64,000 nucleotides of DNA, from positions 1-64,000 of the forward strand of contig JAUCBJ010003170.1 in the NCBI GenBank assembly GCA_032718475.1, in the 5' to 3' direction. This document shows positions 9,285-21,269 of the stretch, piece by piece (the stretch's first letter is position 1; the number at the start of each line of letters is the position of its first letter). The position numbers were made by a program, and so were the translations under genes. The stretch comes from Nemertoderma westbladi (lineage: Eukaryota; Xenacoelomorpha; Nemertodermatida; Nemertodermatidae). Below the pieces are notes generated by a model. That model saw only the letters and a program-made list of their open reading frames with translations, had not been told where the DNA came from and made no database searches.

Positions 9285-12200
9285 ATGGAGACTTTGCATT
9301 TAATATTATATTTTCTAGTATTGTTTAATTTTGCAAGCTGTGTCGATATCGAGGGGTATTTAGACGTTGGTAGCCAGACTGACGGCTCATACACCTTCGT
9401 TAGAAAGACGTACAAAGAGAGAAATAATGTTGTGCTCCCCGTGTTCCTACGATTAGTTAACGTTAGTGCGCCGGGCCCCACGCAGGATTTCGAGGTAATT
9501 TGCGAAGTCAAACAATCAGGATCTGTTTACACAGAAATAACTCAGAAGAATACTATAAATATAGGAGCCACTGCGCTCTCTGTCGATATAGCTTTCGACT
9601 ACGTGCGTTCCGGTTTACCGGTTGTCGTAGAATGTAAACCGGTGGCCACGGATACGGCTTACACCGCAGGGAGATCGGGGGTTGTAGAGATTCTATTTCA
9701 ACCCAAACTAACTATGTGTTACAACGATATAACTGTATCGGATACTAACGGTGTTAGCTACAGTTTACCTATAGAGCTATCGGAATCTGCTGCCGGGGCC
9801 ACGACAGTTCGTTGCGTAAGTGATCCGTCTGTGATTACCTTCGATGCGGATCTAAAAATAGTAGAAGGCGACCGGTCGTTTAGTATCAAGTTTACAGTTG
9901 GAACAGTTACTGCTGGAAGTAGCGCTGAAATTACTTGTTCAGCGGATACGTACCTCTCGGGTGTAGCCAATGTTCATTTCACATCGGTTCCCGAACCAGT
10001 ACTAACCTTGTCTCCCTCTGCGGATTTATCCGTCAACTCTGCTTCCTTTTTGTTGTCGTTGACTTATACCAGTAGCGTCGCTAAAGAGGTTGAGGTCTCT
10101 TGTAAACTCAATGAGTATGATACCAAGGCAGAGGTGAGTTGACTTAAGTTGTGTTGAAGAAATTTGTAGAGTTATTCATCACTTCGTTATTATATTACTT
10201 AGTTTTAATTAATCCATATGTGTTATCTTTTTTAATGATAAAATAATTTATTTAGTGCAATTAGTGGCTGCCTAAACTTATAGTCTAGTTGTTGTGGGCC
10301 TGCTAGATAAGTTTGGTTGGGTATACGTAGTTAGTTGTTGTAGGAAACAGGGACCATGGCCCACTTAAGGTACTTAAAGTACTTTAAGTAGGCCATGGAG
10401 GGACCCTCAAAAAAAAGTAATTATTGTTGTTTTAACGATATATCTACTATAGTACCTCATTACCAGAGATCTAATTACCGGGTTCGATTCGGGTTCAGGT
10501 CTTTTTTTTGTAGTTAATGTTTAGGTAGTTTCATTTACAGCCAGCTTGCTGGTAGTTCTAGATATTAATTAAAACTTTAGATGGAGGGTGCCATTGATTA
10601 TCCAACAGTTTTAATTTTAGTGTTTATTTTCACGGGAAAGGAGACCCTTTATTTATATTTAATTAATTATTATGGCATCTTTAGGAAAATATTTCATTAT
10701 TATTCATGGTAATAATTTCAAACGTTTACTGTATGATAGTCTGAACGTTTAATATCTAAAATCTCACATGAGATACTAGAATACTACCACGTTATAAAAA
10801 AGGGGTGCAAAATGTAAAGTTTGGTGAGATTTTATGGTTAGACATTAAATTACTTATAGACAAATATTTTATCAAAAAATACAACTAACGACTTTATATA
10901 TTGTTAAACTGGTTTAGTTAGAATCAACTATAAAACTCTTCCATCCCTCGTTCCAATCCTGGGTATGTTTATCTGCAGGCTGAAGCACCGACGACCTGTC
11001 CGATTGCACCGGGGGGTACAGCTGAATCCCCAGATGGTTACTGGGATCTTCAATCGTCCGCGTCGAAACTCTCGGAAAGCGATCTCTTGAGGTTGAATAT
11101 CAACTACGTGGGGAAATCGGACGGATCTGTTACGAAATATCTCAGAGTTCAGTGAGTTCAGTTGATTATATAAGTACAGAAACTCATCATTGCGTAGTTT
11201 CAGTGGACAAAATGTAGGGTGTGAAGAGTCATGGCATGCCATGGAGGTACTCCTATGATAACACCAACGCTGACTCTGGCCCCATCTCAGGTCATGCCCA
11301 TCTGATCACAACTGTACCATATCTTATTAAATAAAATAATGTTGTTTTAATACAGTAGGTTTTACAGTAGGCATCTAAAAATTATGTTTTATTGTTCTTA
11401 TTTGGTTGGTTTGGATATTACATTACGTAACACTAATGCATAAACAGTATTTGCAATAATATAATGTACAACGCACATACAGTGTTGCTATACGTAAACT
11501 CATAGAACAACAACATTAATTAAATAATATTTAATACTACTACCTAACACTTTTTGTAATATATCGCAAGGGCTTGCCTTGATAACATTGACGATTCCTA
11601 TCATTTAGATGTTCTATTAGCAAGTTATTGGGGAGTTTTATTTAAACTTATCATAGCTAACGAATTATCGAAGTACAATTTCCCTTCATCCTTTAACGTG
11701 CTGCATTCGTCACCTGTAATCATTGCCACTACCCTATCTATGATGGTAATCGGTGCGTTTTCGAGGAAACGATTGACTTCTGTAATAAAGTCGACAATAA
11801 GTCCCTTCCGATGTTTCGTTACTACATCAACGTCATCACCTTCGCAGTCACTAATATCAATGTAGGATTCTTTGTGCTTTATTGTGTATTGACAACCGGG
11901 TATTCCTTTAAGTTTCTCCTCAACATCCATGGAAGTGATGTAGCAACAACTTTTGTCTGGAAACATTTCTTCCATCGATTTCCAGAGTTTATGGTATCCA
12001 CTTTTGGAAGAAACTACAACGATATTGAACATCGCATTGCGATGTTTAGATCTCAGGTTTAGCATTTCTTTAATGGTGGTTGTTAATTCGTCTTTCTTTA
12101 TATAGTAAAGAACCTGCACTGCAGCTACTATATCGAACTTGGTGTTTTTTACACCCTCCTTGGTTAAATATTCTTGCACTGTCATTTCTTGAAAATTTAC

Positions 12201-15200
12201 AGTTAATTTTCCTTTTTCTCGTTTAGCAAGCCTTTCCTGTGAATAAAATAATGGGTACATAAAGTAGATGAGTCGATATCATCCTATTTTACAACCATTT
12301 GTTATGTAATCATATAAAGTGCTACATTACACGACCTTCGCTACACCACACGACGGTTATATTGAAAAATATCGAGACATGAAAAATATCGAAAGTAAAA
12401 ATATCGAGAGTAAAAATATCGAGAGTAAAAATATCGAGAGTAAAAATATCGAGTGTTGAAAAATATCGAGAGTAAAAATATCGAGTGTTGAAAAATATCC
12501 TGTGTAAAAATATCGAGTGTTGAAAAATATCGAGAGTAAAAATATCGAGTGTTGAAAAATATCGAGAGTAAAAATTTCGAGTGTTGAAAAATATCGAGAG
12601 TAACAATATCGAGAGTTGAAAAATATCGAGAGTAACAATATCGAGTGTTGAAAAATATCGAGTGTTGAAAAATATCGAGGGTAAAAATATCGAGTGTTGA
12701 AAAATATAGAGTTTAAATTATTGAGAGTAAAAATATCGATAGTAACAATTTTTTTAAATAAGGGTTGTATGATAATTGTTTTCCTAAAAATGTTCTAGAA
12801 CCAAAAAATGTGTTCTAGAACTAAAAATATATATCAACATTGGTAGCTTACACGTGTTCTATAACATTTATAAAAAGAAGTAGAAAATACTAGCTAGCTA
12901 TTTTAAAAAATTGAAAATGTAATCTAGAATTAAAAAATGTGTTCTAGAACAAAAATATTTATCAAAATTGATAGCTAGCACTTATTCTATAATATTTATT
13001 TAAAAAATAGCAAAAACAAGCTAGTATAATAAATCTGGTGAATGGGTACCCAAAGGTGTATTAATGCCATTTACTTGCACTTTCACTGTCGTACCCAATG
13101 TACTGAAATATTGTCCCCTAATTCTAAATAAAATGCTCAAGCAAAATGCAATATTTTAGCTCTAGAAATTTTTCAACGCTCGATATTTTTACTCTCGTTA
13201 TTTTTACTCTCGATATTTTTACTCTCGTTATTTTTACTCTCGATATTTTTACTCTCGTTATTTTTACTCTCGATATTTTTACTCTCGTTATTTTTACTCT
13301 CGATATTTTTACTCTTGATATTTTTCAAGTCTCGATATTTTTCACCTTTACCCACACGACACTCTAAGTATAAAGTTAATAACACACTCATTTAAATAAT
13401 GTTACTTCCCTTATACAATCCCAGCTGATGTTGACTCGGTTCCACAACCGTTACTTCCACATTAACACCCTTGTGTACACGTTGTATTACATCAACCATC
13501 TGTAGGTCAATGTCTCCATCTCCACTCCCAAAAGACAACATCTTTAAAATATTATCGTTACCCAATTTAATATGTTGACATTCTTCTTCAAACTCTAGTT
13601 GAAATAACATATTATTAAATAACAGGGTAGGGTAGGTGCTAAATTACCACCTCTACATCTACAGTTTCCTTTCTATAGACTTTAATAAGATATTATTATC
13701 ATGTTTAAATGTCATTATCAAGCTTCTAAACAATACAATCAATTATATTGCTCATGGAATATAAAATTGTTTATTATAAAACCTAACAACAACAACAACA
13801 ACAATAAATAGGATATTATATTGAATATACAACTCTTTTCAACTAAAATCAATATAATGTTTGGAGATCGTTTCGGTTACAGCTTACAGGTATTTGTATT
13901 ACCTACCTTGATTAATCCATTTCTCTAAAACTAGTTTTTCGTCAGAAAGCTGTAAAAATAATTCAAAAGATTCCATATACCGATCGTCATCCGACGAGAG
14001 ATTTTCCATCATAACTTTATCTGTTGATTAATTAATTACCTAAACTGGCCACCTTTTTCAGTATAATTGCCGGCGATAATTAAACCTTATATTTTCTTTT
14101 CTTAACTTTTTTTTAATTTTCGAAATAAGAAAATAGAAATATTAAAAGGTTTAGGAAAAGAACAAAATGAACTATTCTCTCGGAAACTGCGCTTTAAGTG
14201 GTTGGCCGGTCGCTCCCTTGTGTTTACATAATTTTAATAATATTTTTTAAAATAAATTAGTCGTTGCAACAACTAATGGCATCTTGGATTACATGAATGC
14301 TTGTAACATAATCCCATTGCTGAAAGTTCTTGAAGCTTTGGAATTAAAAAAATCCATTAGATCTACTCATTGTGAGAAGCACTTACTCTTTTCTCGACAA
14401 ACTTGCTCCAAATCAATTACAAATTCCATTGCAATTGATTTCGGAATAAGTCTCTCGTGAAAAATAATCTGACAAATGTATTTTCAAATTAGTTAACTGC
14501 GTTTTATGTTGCAGTTTAATAATATTTAAGTCAATTTTCTTATTATATTTTTGTTATCATACACATACAGTACACACAATATGTTATTATGTTGTTGATA
14601 TTATATTGAAATCACTGTCGTATTTTTTCCATTTTTTCCCTCTTTCACAGATGCTGTAGCCCTTCACAACTTCAAGCAACATCCGTTGTTACAGCTAATC
14701 CAGGGATCATTTCTCCTGTCCTTACATCTGGGCCAACTAATATAACGGTAATTTATTATTATTTATTAATACAATATTATCTATTATATTTTATCATATG
14801 TCACATCAACGGCTTTCATGGTTGTTGAGTACCTTATATTCCAATTAAGTTGAGAACGGGTTGGTGGCGGTGGCGGTGGCGGTGGCGGTGGCGGTGGCGG
14901 TGGCGGTGGCGGTGGCGGTGGCGGTGGCGGTGGCGGTGGCGGTGGCGGTGGCGGTGGCGGTGGCGGTGGCAGATGCGGTGGCATTTCGTAAATCTGATTT
15001 GAATTTCAAATCCGAAAAAAGGTTTTCTGTTTGGAGATTAATATAATCTCAATTTTGATTGATTTAGATCCAAATAACTTTGACTCCTGTTCCTGTTTGG
15101 TACTGTAACAGCCGAGTTGCATGAATTGGAAGAAGATAAAACCAGGTTTATTTACGCTAGTGATATCTACTGAATTGGATCACTTACCTATCTATACTTT

Positions 15201-18200
15201 TATTTATAGGAATCTTTAGTACTGCCTGTTTACTACGTAAATATGGCCCCGTGTCCGTGCGATATAACCGCTGGATCCTGTGACGTTGATTGCTGCTGCG
15301 ACACCACCGACTGCATCGAGAATGTCACTGACATATTCACTTGTCAGTCGGGGTTTTATGGTGAGTTTAATTTTTATTAATTCTATAACTCAAGATGCTG
15401 ATTAATAGCCTTATAAACATTATCTAGAATGCTTATTGTTTTGGTTACAAACACGCAGTGTGATGTAACGTGCTCCTTTTCCTTGTAGATCCTGTCACAT
15501 TTAAAGTTAATACATTAAAACATGGTTTTTAAATACACGAGAACTTTTTTTGTAATTATATATTAGTATTCGAATACGACTAAACGTTTAAAAAAATAAG
15601 TTTTATATAGAATCTTAAGAGCAACCAGTCTCTAATCTAAACTATGCAATGAAGTTATTAGGGACAGATTGTAGTTTATATTGTAGTCACAAGTTGTTTC
15701 TTAGACGTTATTTAATAGAGAATGTAGTATAAAAAGTAGAGCAAGCGAAACAGCTTGTGTGTATCACAGTCTGTTTTATTCTTCATATAACTTCGCCAGA
15801 CAGATATTTTTATTACATGCCAACCTATTTACAACCGACGTTTCATAAGGATTTACTATCACTGCTGTATATTTTGTACGTCACATCACATTCAAATCAC
15901 CAATGACGACGAGGCGATCTTCTGCCGTCCTGTGGTCTACAGCGAGCAATATTTGGAGGTAAAAGAGGATGCAATGGTGCAAAAATAACATAATGAGTTA
16001 AAATTTTGACAAGACTGAAATAATGAAGTTCCGAAGAGGTGGTAGAATGTGAGCCAGTTTAAGCTAGTAACATTTATGTTTATATGGGAATCACTCTACA
16101 GCCGACTCTGCCTTTCATTCACACAGCGCATAGAAAATAAGAAACACCACTCTAACTAATTAAATAGGTTGCCTGAAATAGTTCAATACTTTACACTCGC
16201 AACCTCCTTTGTCTACTCCTCTGTTTACACTAATATTTTACTTAATTAATTTTAACATCAATTTAAATTAATAAAGTCATCTATTGCCCCGCTCCCCGCA
16301 TGGGGGCGTAAATGTCAATATGCATGAAAAAAAGGAAAGTTTTGTAATAAAATTAGGTATTACATGAAAACAAAGTAGCATTTTACAATTTATGATCTCG
16401 TTATGGTGCTGGTTAAGTTTCTTACATCCTTATAAAAGACCGTGAAGTCCATCGGTCAATCAGTAACATTAATCAGCATTTTATTTAATTAGCAGGAAAG
16501 ATATATGTTTAATTTAAGAAATATTAATAAATGGATATTCCTCACAGGTGGATTCAATGATTCTTTGGATAAATTTGACTGCGCTTCTATTGGCCAATCG
16601 TCATCTGGAGATATCCCAGACTGGCATCCAATGCTGTGCGTACAATTCAACATGACGCCATGGCTGGGATACTTTTACCCGACTGAGCAACCAATCGCTC
16701 GGCGAGTGAGTCAGTTCGACAACCTGCTGAGTCGCTCGGACCCACCGAAGAGACCGTTCGATACGACCGCGTTCGTTACGGGAGACGCGACGACGACTTA
16801 CGGATCGGGAAACCAGAGTTACACTGGGTACAGAGAGGGCGCGGTGGTGGCGGCCGACGGTACCGGTATCCGGTCGATGCTGACCCTCCCGAGAACGACG
16901 ACGGGGTTCGGATGCGTCGACGAGCCGGTTCGCTTCCTTCGGGAATACTCCTCGGCCTGCGTCCGACAACCGGAAGCCTCTCTCTGCGTCCCCGGCTCCT
17001 CGCTCGATGCGCGATCCTACCTCCTAGATAGCGAAGTGTCGACGCAATGCGTTCCCGGGCGTCAGCGCATCTGGAAAGCCACCAGGAGTGCCGTGGTTCC
17101 CATAGAAACGCGTTATCTCTGTGTTTACGACGAGACCTCCGCCTACGATGTTTTCATCGCGAACGATGGAACTTCCCCAATAGAAGACCTCGCTAACATA
17201 GACATAACGGCTGAAAAGAAGATCCCTATAACAGAAACATCTCGGATTCTTCCCTGCGGTTTCGATGACGGCGTCACTCTGCCACCTCAACCGTCTTTAG
17301 CCGCTAATTCCCAATGTAACCACGCGGTGGTGTATGTAGACTACGCTATCCAATGGAATAAGGCGGATATTTCCCGCATAGTAGCAACCGTTGTTATGGC
17401 AACCATTCCACTTACCGGGGCTCAGCCTCCTGCTAAACAGCAACACGCCGCCACGTTTACCGGAAGTGACGTCACTAAAGGCGCCACTCCGTCGCCGATT
17501 GAGACGACCCTGGCGGCGTTGCCACGTTACGGGGTTGCGGCCCTACCCACCACAGCCTCACCTTTCCGACAGAGCTACTCCGTGCGTTGGCATGGCGACC
17601 GCCCAGACTCGGCTACGGGGTGGGTCGGTTACCCGGGTTACGTGTCGGGTCAGACGATCCGGGTTGGTTACCTGGGCGACGCGTCAATACCGGAAGATCA
17701 GCAGGTGGTTGAGGAGACGTCGCCCTTGGCAACCCTCGCTACGATCGGCTGGGCCGATTCCAACTCCTGCCAATCCGCGGAGAACTCGCCTTTACGTTTC
17801 ATGCGTGACGTCACATCCGGTTGTTTCGTAACCATAACTCCCGATCAGATTAAGAACTGTTCGGAGCTGGCGAACACGTTGAGAGCTAAACTACTTCCGT
17901 TAATCACTGGTAATCGGGTTGCTAGGCGATCCAACTCGGATAATAAAGTCTATTCTGATTGGGTGCCTGTTATAGGTTACCTGGATACCGTCCGTTGGGA
18001 ACGTGTAGCCTATTGGCTGGCCGATTCCCAGCGCTCCTTTTTCGATGATATTAACATTTTGTATAAAATCGTTAACCCATTGGACGACTTGTCTAACCGA
18101 TGCGAGAAATTACCGACAGGCGTCCTCATCGAAGTGCTGTACACCGTACAGACGGTAGGTGGCGCTAAAGAGATCGTGGCGGTTCGTAGTAATTTCAGTT

Positions 18201-18523
18201 ACTCCGATTGGGATATGGAATGCCCCGCGATTGGCTGCCCGACTAATAAAGTTTTCCCGCTGACATCTCGGGTCCGCTTTACCGAGATCGTAATAACTCC
18301 CCCCGATGAGAAACTGTTCGACATTAATCGCGTCGACGATTGTATCGATAAAGGTATCGACGGCTGCTGGAGGAACCTATTCAGTATCGTCCAGTCTCCC
18401 GCCGGCACTGGATTTGACGTCTATTTGCAGTGGCAGACGCATCTCGCCCAGTTCTTGTGTCTTTCCATAGGAACATTAGGTCTAATTTATCTAACTAAAC
18501 CTTGGCTCTCTATTTCCATATAG
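9285..18523 (+). CDS. TCTN2: Tectonic family protein (TCTN2-like), five exons
   Basis: Tectonics are transition-zone proteins of the primary cilium (MKS/tectonic complex) needed for ciliary membrane composition and Hedgehog signalling. The exon model is 9285-10133, 10979-11151, 14651-14747, 15210-15360 and 16548-18523. All junctions are GT-AG and in phase, giving 1081 residues. The N-terminus METLHLILYFLVLFNFASC is a signal peptide. Exons 1-2 encode beta-rich extracellular sequence with paired cysteines. Exon 4 carries the diagnostic cysteine cluster (PCPCDITAGSCDVDCCCD, then DCIENV). Exon 5 carries the tectonic domain, with PVRFLREYSSAC and a second, related SPLRFMRDVTSGC, and ends in a hydrophobic segment (FLCLSIGTLGLIYL) that is probably membrane-spanning. 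A C-terminal membrane segment and long N-terminal region favour TCTN2 (or TCTN3) over secreted TCTN1. It is longer than human TCTN2 (about 700). Intron 2 (11152-14650) contains an antisense HNMT-like gene. The family call is firm; the paralogue is tentative. Confidence 0.88.
10354..10398. repeat. Palindromic element in tectonic intron 1
   Basis: CCATGGCCCACTTAAGGTAC is followed after the centre by GTACTTTAAGTAGGCCATGG. The two halves are nearly complementary, giving an approximately 45 bp interrupted palindrome. It has no coding content. Confidence 0.6.
11625..14012 (-). CDS. Histamine N-methyltransferase-like gene, copy 1 (nested, antisense in tectonic intron 2)
   Basis: The protein resembles HNMT, a cytosolic SAM-dependent enzyme that methylates histamine. 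Exons: 13907-14012 (MMENLSSDDDRYMESFELFL, then SDEKLVLEKWINQ), 13406-13594 (SAM motif LSFGSGDGDIDLQMV, then VTVVEPSQHQLGLYK) and 11625-12236 (ERLAKREK, then DIVAAVQVLYYIKK, ITSMDVEEKL, and C-terminal LYFDNSLAMISLNK). About 300 residues matches human HNMT (292). Residues equivalent to human Glu28 (SDEK), Gln143 (AVQVLYY) and Asn283 (FDNSL), which contact histamine, are retained. The exon 1-2 junction is canonical and in phase. The exon 2-3 junction is not: the available donor (AA|GTAAC) is phase 1 while exon 3 (CACAG|GAAAGG) needs phase 0. A missed tiny exon or loss of function is possible. Intron 2 carries two inverted minisatellite blocks. Substrate specificity is inferred. Confidence 0.75.
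12355..12745. repeat. Minisatellite AAAAATATCGAG(A/T)GT, arm 1
   Basis: There are about 20 tandem copies of a 15-18 bp unit, aaaaatatcgagagt or gaaaaatatcgagtgtt, in intron 2 of HNMT copy 1. The second block at 13172-13346 is the same unit in reverse orientation. The short ORFs that cross the block are repeat artefacts. Confidence 0.9.
13172..13346. repeat. Minisatellite arm 2, inverted relative to arm 1
   Basis: Alternating actctcgatattttt and actctcgttattttt units form a regular 30 bp higher-order repeat. They are the reverse complement of the 12355-12745 unit. The two blocks flank about 430 bp of AT-rich sequence, so transcripts through this intron could fold into a long hairpin. Confidence 0.9.
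14863..14970 (+). repeat. (GGTGGC)18 hexanucleotide microsatellite
   Basis: Eighteen perfect GGTGGC copies lie in intron 3 of the tectonic gene. The proline-only and Val-Ala-only ORFs over it are artefacts of the repeat. Every unit carries GG runs on one strand, so structure formation is plausible. Confidence 0.97.
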
Positions 18524-18620
18524 AACGTAAATTATTAGATAAATACTTAAGATTTTAGTTTATAATATCAATCACTAGTAACTAACTGTACCATCTTGCT
18601 TCGTTTGTATTGTTATGTAA

Positions 18621-19168
18621 GGGGGCGTTCATAAAGTATGTCACGCACTAGGGGGGGGGGGGGGGGGGGGTTAGAGCTTGCGTGACATTTTGTGACAGAG
18701 GGGGGAGGGGGGTGTCGACTTTTGTGACGGTCACGGCGATGTTCTATGCTTTAATGTTAGCTTGGCTTTGACTTTCACACATGTGTAGAAGAGTGGGTAA
18801 CTTTAAGGAAAACAATAAACTCAATAACATTGAGTATAATCGATAAATTGAGTAGGACATAGAAGCCATTGACTCCAACACTGTAATACCTGTTATTAAT
18901 ATAGAATAAGAACACTTGACTTGCCCGTGGGAAAATGTAGATATAGTGATTGAATTTATATTGTATTTTGGCATAACAAACATTGTGTATTATTACAATA
19001 AAATATTTTTTGTCGGGGCGGGGGGGGGGGGGGGGGGTATTACAAATTGTCTAATGTGACAGAGGGGGGGGGGGGGGGTCGAGCTTGTGTGACACTTTGT
19101 GACAGGGGGGGGGGGGGGGGGGGTCAAAAATCGGAAAAATTTGCGTGACATACTTTATGAACGCCCCC
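18621..19168. mobile_element. PIF/Harbinger-like MITE with long G tracts
   Basis: Terminal inverted repeats begin GGGGGCGTTCATAAAGTATG at 18621 and end with the exact reverse complement at 19168. TAA flanks both ends (18618-18620 and 19169-19171), a 3-bp target duplication typical of PIF/Harbinger-group elements. The 548 bp interior has no transposase ORF. It contains at least four G tracts of 10 or more bases, each beside GTGACA-type words, so internal blocks look repeated. It lies just downstream of the tectonic stop codon. Confidence 0.75.
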
Positions 19169-19397
19169 TAAGCTATATCTACTCTATATATTTTTTTTTA
19201 AATATTTTATACACTTTTTTTAGTAAATTAAATTATACTACTGTATTTGTTCGCATTATTTACAAAAAAAAAGCAAAGAGGTTCGAATACTGGAATTTAA
19301 ATATTTTTAATGACACTAAAATGATAGGGCTATTATCACTGTGAATTGAATTCCGCGTTGGTTTTAATTATTGTATATTTCATAAGTCTGAGCAAAT

Positions 19398-19730
19398 CTA
19401 TCTGAAAGATCTGATCATGGACAAAAATCGATGGCAACAAGAGACCAAAGTCGCGGTCCCAGCCGACTTGGCCCACAACCGTTTATCGTACACATACTCG
19501 CCAACACCTGGGCCCGCCCTATTAATTCGGCTTAAATGGTCTCCCAACACTTTGAGTGAGTTGAATTGTTTCCTCATGAATTCATCGTTCAGGAAATTGC
19601 AGCTTTGAGGGTCGCAGTGATTGGTTGCTATCCTGTTAATACTGATCAATGAATGGTTGTTTTTCTTTTCCCACTGTAGGGCTTCTTCCATGGCTTGGCT
19701 TGCATTAGACCACTCATTTTTCTTGGGTTT
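19398..19730 (-). CDS. Ferritin, C-terminal exon
   Basis: This exon encodes the second half of the ferritin four-helix subunit. It starts at TTTAG|AAACCC in phase 0 with KPKKNEW (compare KPDCDDWES in human heavy chain), then ALQWEKKNNHSL (helix C), CNFLNDEFMRKQFNSLKVLG (helix D) and GVGEYVYDKRLW near the end of helix D and helix E. Residues equivalent to Glu107 (QWEK) and Gln141 (RKQF) are kept. About 20 residues follow the usual C-terminus before the stop, longer than the family norm. It joins in phase with the exon at 35316-35623, across an intron of about 15.6 kb. Confidence 0.88.
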   Translation of the reverse strand, partial: KPKKNEWSNASQAMEEALQWEKKNNHSLISINRIATNHCDPQSCNFLNDEFMRKQFNSLKVLGDHLSRINRAGPGVGEYVYDKRLWAKSAGTATLVSCCHRFLSMIRSFR

Positions 19731-20564
19731 CTAAATTATATTTAAAAACTTATTTAGTTATCTTAACATCATATTAATTTATGGAATGTGAGGCGTAAGA
19801 CTCTACTGTTGTAGTGTATGTAGCTTTTGGTTTTATAGTTTTTTTCTGCTGATTTTTATTGTAACTTGTGCTTGTGATCGGCACGGTGGGTGTGTCTTTG
19901 CTAACGAGTGGCTCCATAAAGTGAGTCACAGATTGTTTTACTTACAGATTGTTACAGAATACACCATGCACCGGAATATAGTGTCGTAATTCAGTGACAC
20001 GATCCCACCCGCTAATTTATATGAGATCGCAGAAAATTTTAAACATAGATGGTTCACTTCCAGAGTTCGCGATTCGTTGATGGTACCGCTCCGATGGTAA
20101 GCTGGCCGTGCAAGGATTCCAATTTTGTAAAATTATTGGAATTTGGTTGGAAAATAGCTGAGATATGGGCGTTCGAAAGTTACATGTATTGTTGCTTCCT
20201 ATTCAAGCAATTTATTATATTTAATAAATATACCATATTTTAAAACATTTTACAGTATTAAGGCTACCAATTAAAGTCACACCAAAATCGATGAAAAATT
20301 CACCAAAAAAAAGTATATTACACCAATTTAAATAATTTGACCCCAAAAAAATTATTCAACCCCAAATAAAATTATACAACACCAAAACAAAATATTCACA
20401 ACAAAATAAATGACAAAACCCAAAAATAAATACAAATTTCCCCAAAATAAATACATTTTCCCACAAAATAAATACATAATTCCCCAAAATAAATACATAT
20501 TCCCCCAAGATAAATACATATTTCCCCCAAAATAAAATACTTATTCCCCCAAAATAAACAGACT

Positions 20565-20752
20565 CTCAGTCTCAGTTACAGACTCTCAGTTACAGACTCT
20601 CAGTTGCAGACTCTCAGTTGCAGACGCTCACTTGCAGACTCTCAGTTGCAGACTCTCAGTTACAGACTCTCAGTTGCAGACTCTCAGTTACAGACTCTCA
20701 GTTGCAGACTCTCAGTTACAGACTCTCAGTTACAGACTCTCAGTTGCAGACA
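20565..20752 (+). repeat. 14-bp tandem repeat CAGACTCTCAGTTR
   Basis: About 13 copies of cagactctcagtta or cagactctcagttg occur in tandem. They give short repetitive ORFs in two frames, which I regard as non-coding because no flanking exon signals support them. Confidence 0.85.
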
Positions 20753-21269
20753 ATTGGTACGAGGATCGTCGGGTGAGTACAAAGCAAAGATCCAAGACTT
20801 TACTGCCCGTTCTGTACAAAACAAAGACCCAAGACTTTACTGCCCGTTCTGTACAAAACAAAGATATAAAGTCACATTAGGACCCAAAGAGTGTTCGGTC
20901 CCAAAGAGCGTTAGGTCCGAAATCCATTGCAATTTAAAGGAGCAGGTTAGTAAAGGAGCAGGTTACAGAGGGGTGTTGGGGGAACCAAAACAATAAACGA
21001 AAGTTAACATGTCACAAGATTATGCAGGTCTTATATTTGGGTCTTTGTTTTGTACTCATCCGAGGATCGTCGGTATAATTTGATTAAACATTTTGCTTGA
21101 TTTATGGAAATAAATAATGAATGAATTTGTATAATTAAATTTTCCTTATCATATTTGTTGCTGGAAGAATTTTTTTTACTTTTTCGCTCGAATATACACC
21201 AAAATCGGGAGAAAAAGTTTCACTTGTTTTCACTACTTTTTTTCTCTTGGGAAAAAAAGTAACCCATTG

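Noticed and set aside
10476-10512. GGGTTCGATTCGGG followed by T8, like a tRNA B box and a Pol III terminator
   Set aside because: No A box or cloverleaf could be drawn upstream; the stem halves do not pair. At most an old SINE scrap.
12322-12638. ORFs rich in DIFTLDIF / LLSIFF repeats, and similar at 13146-13391
   Set aside because: They translate the AAAAATATCGAG minisatellite in the HNMT intron. They have no flanking coding context.
14784-15046. Poly-Pro and (Val-Ala)n ORFs
   Set aside because: They translate the GGTGGC microsatellite inside a tectonic intron.
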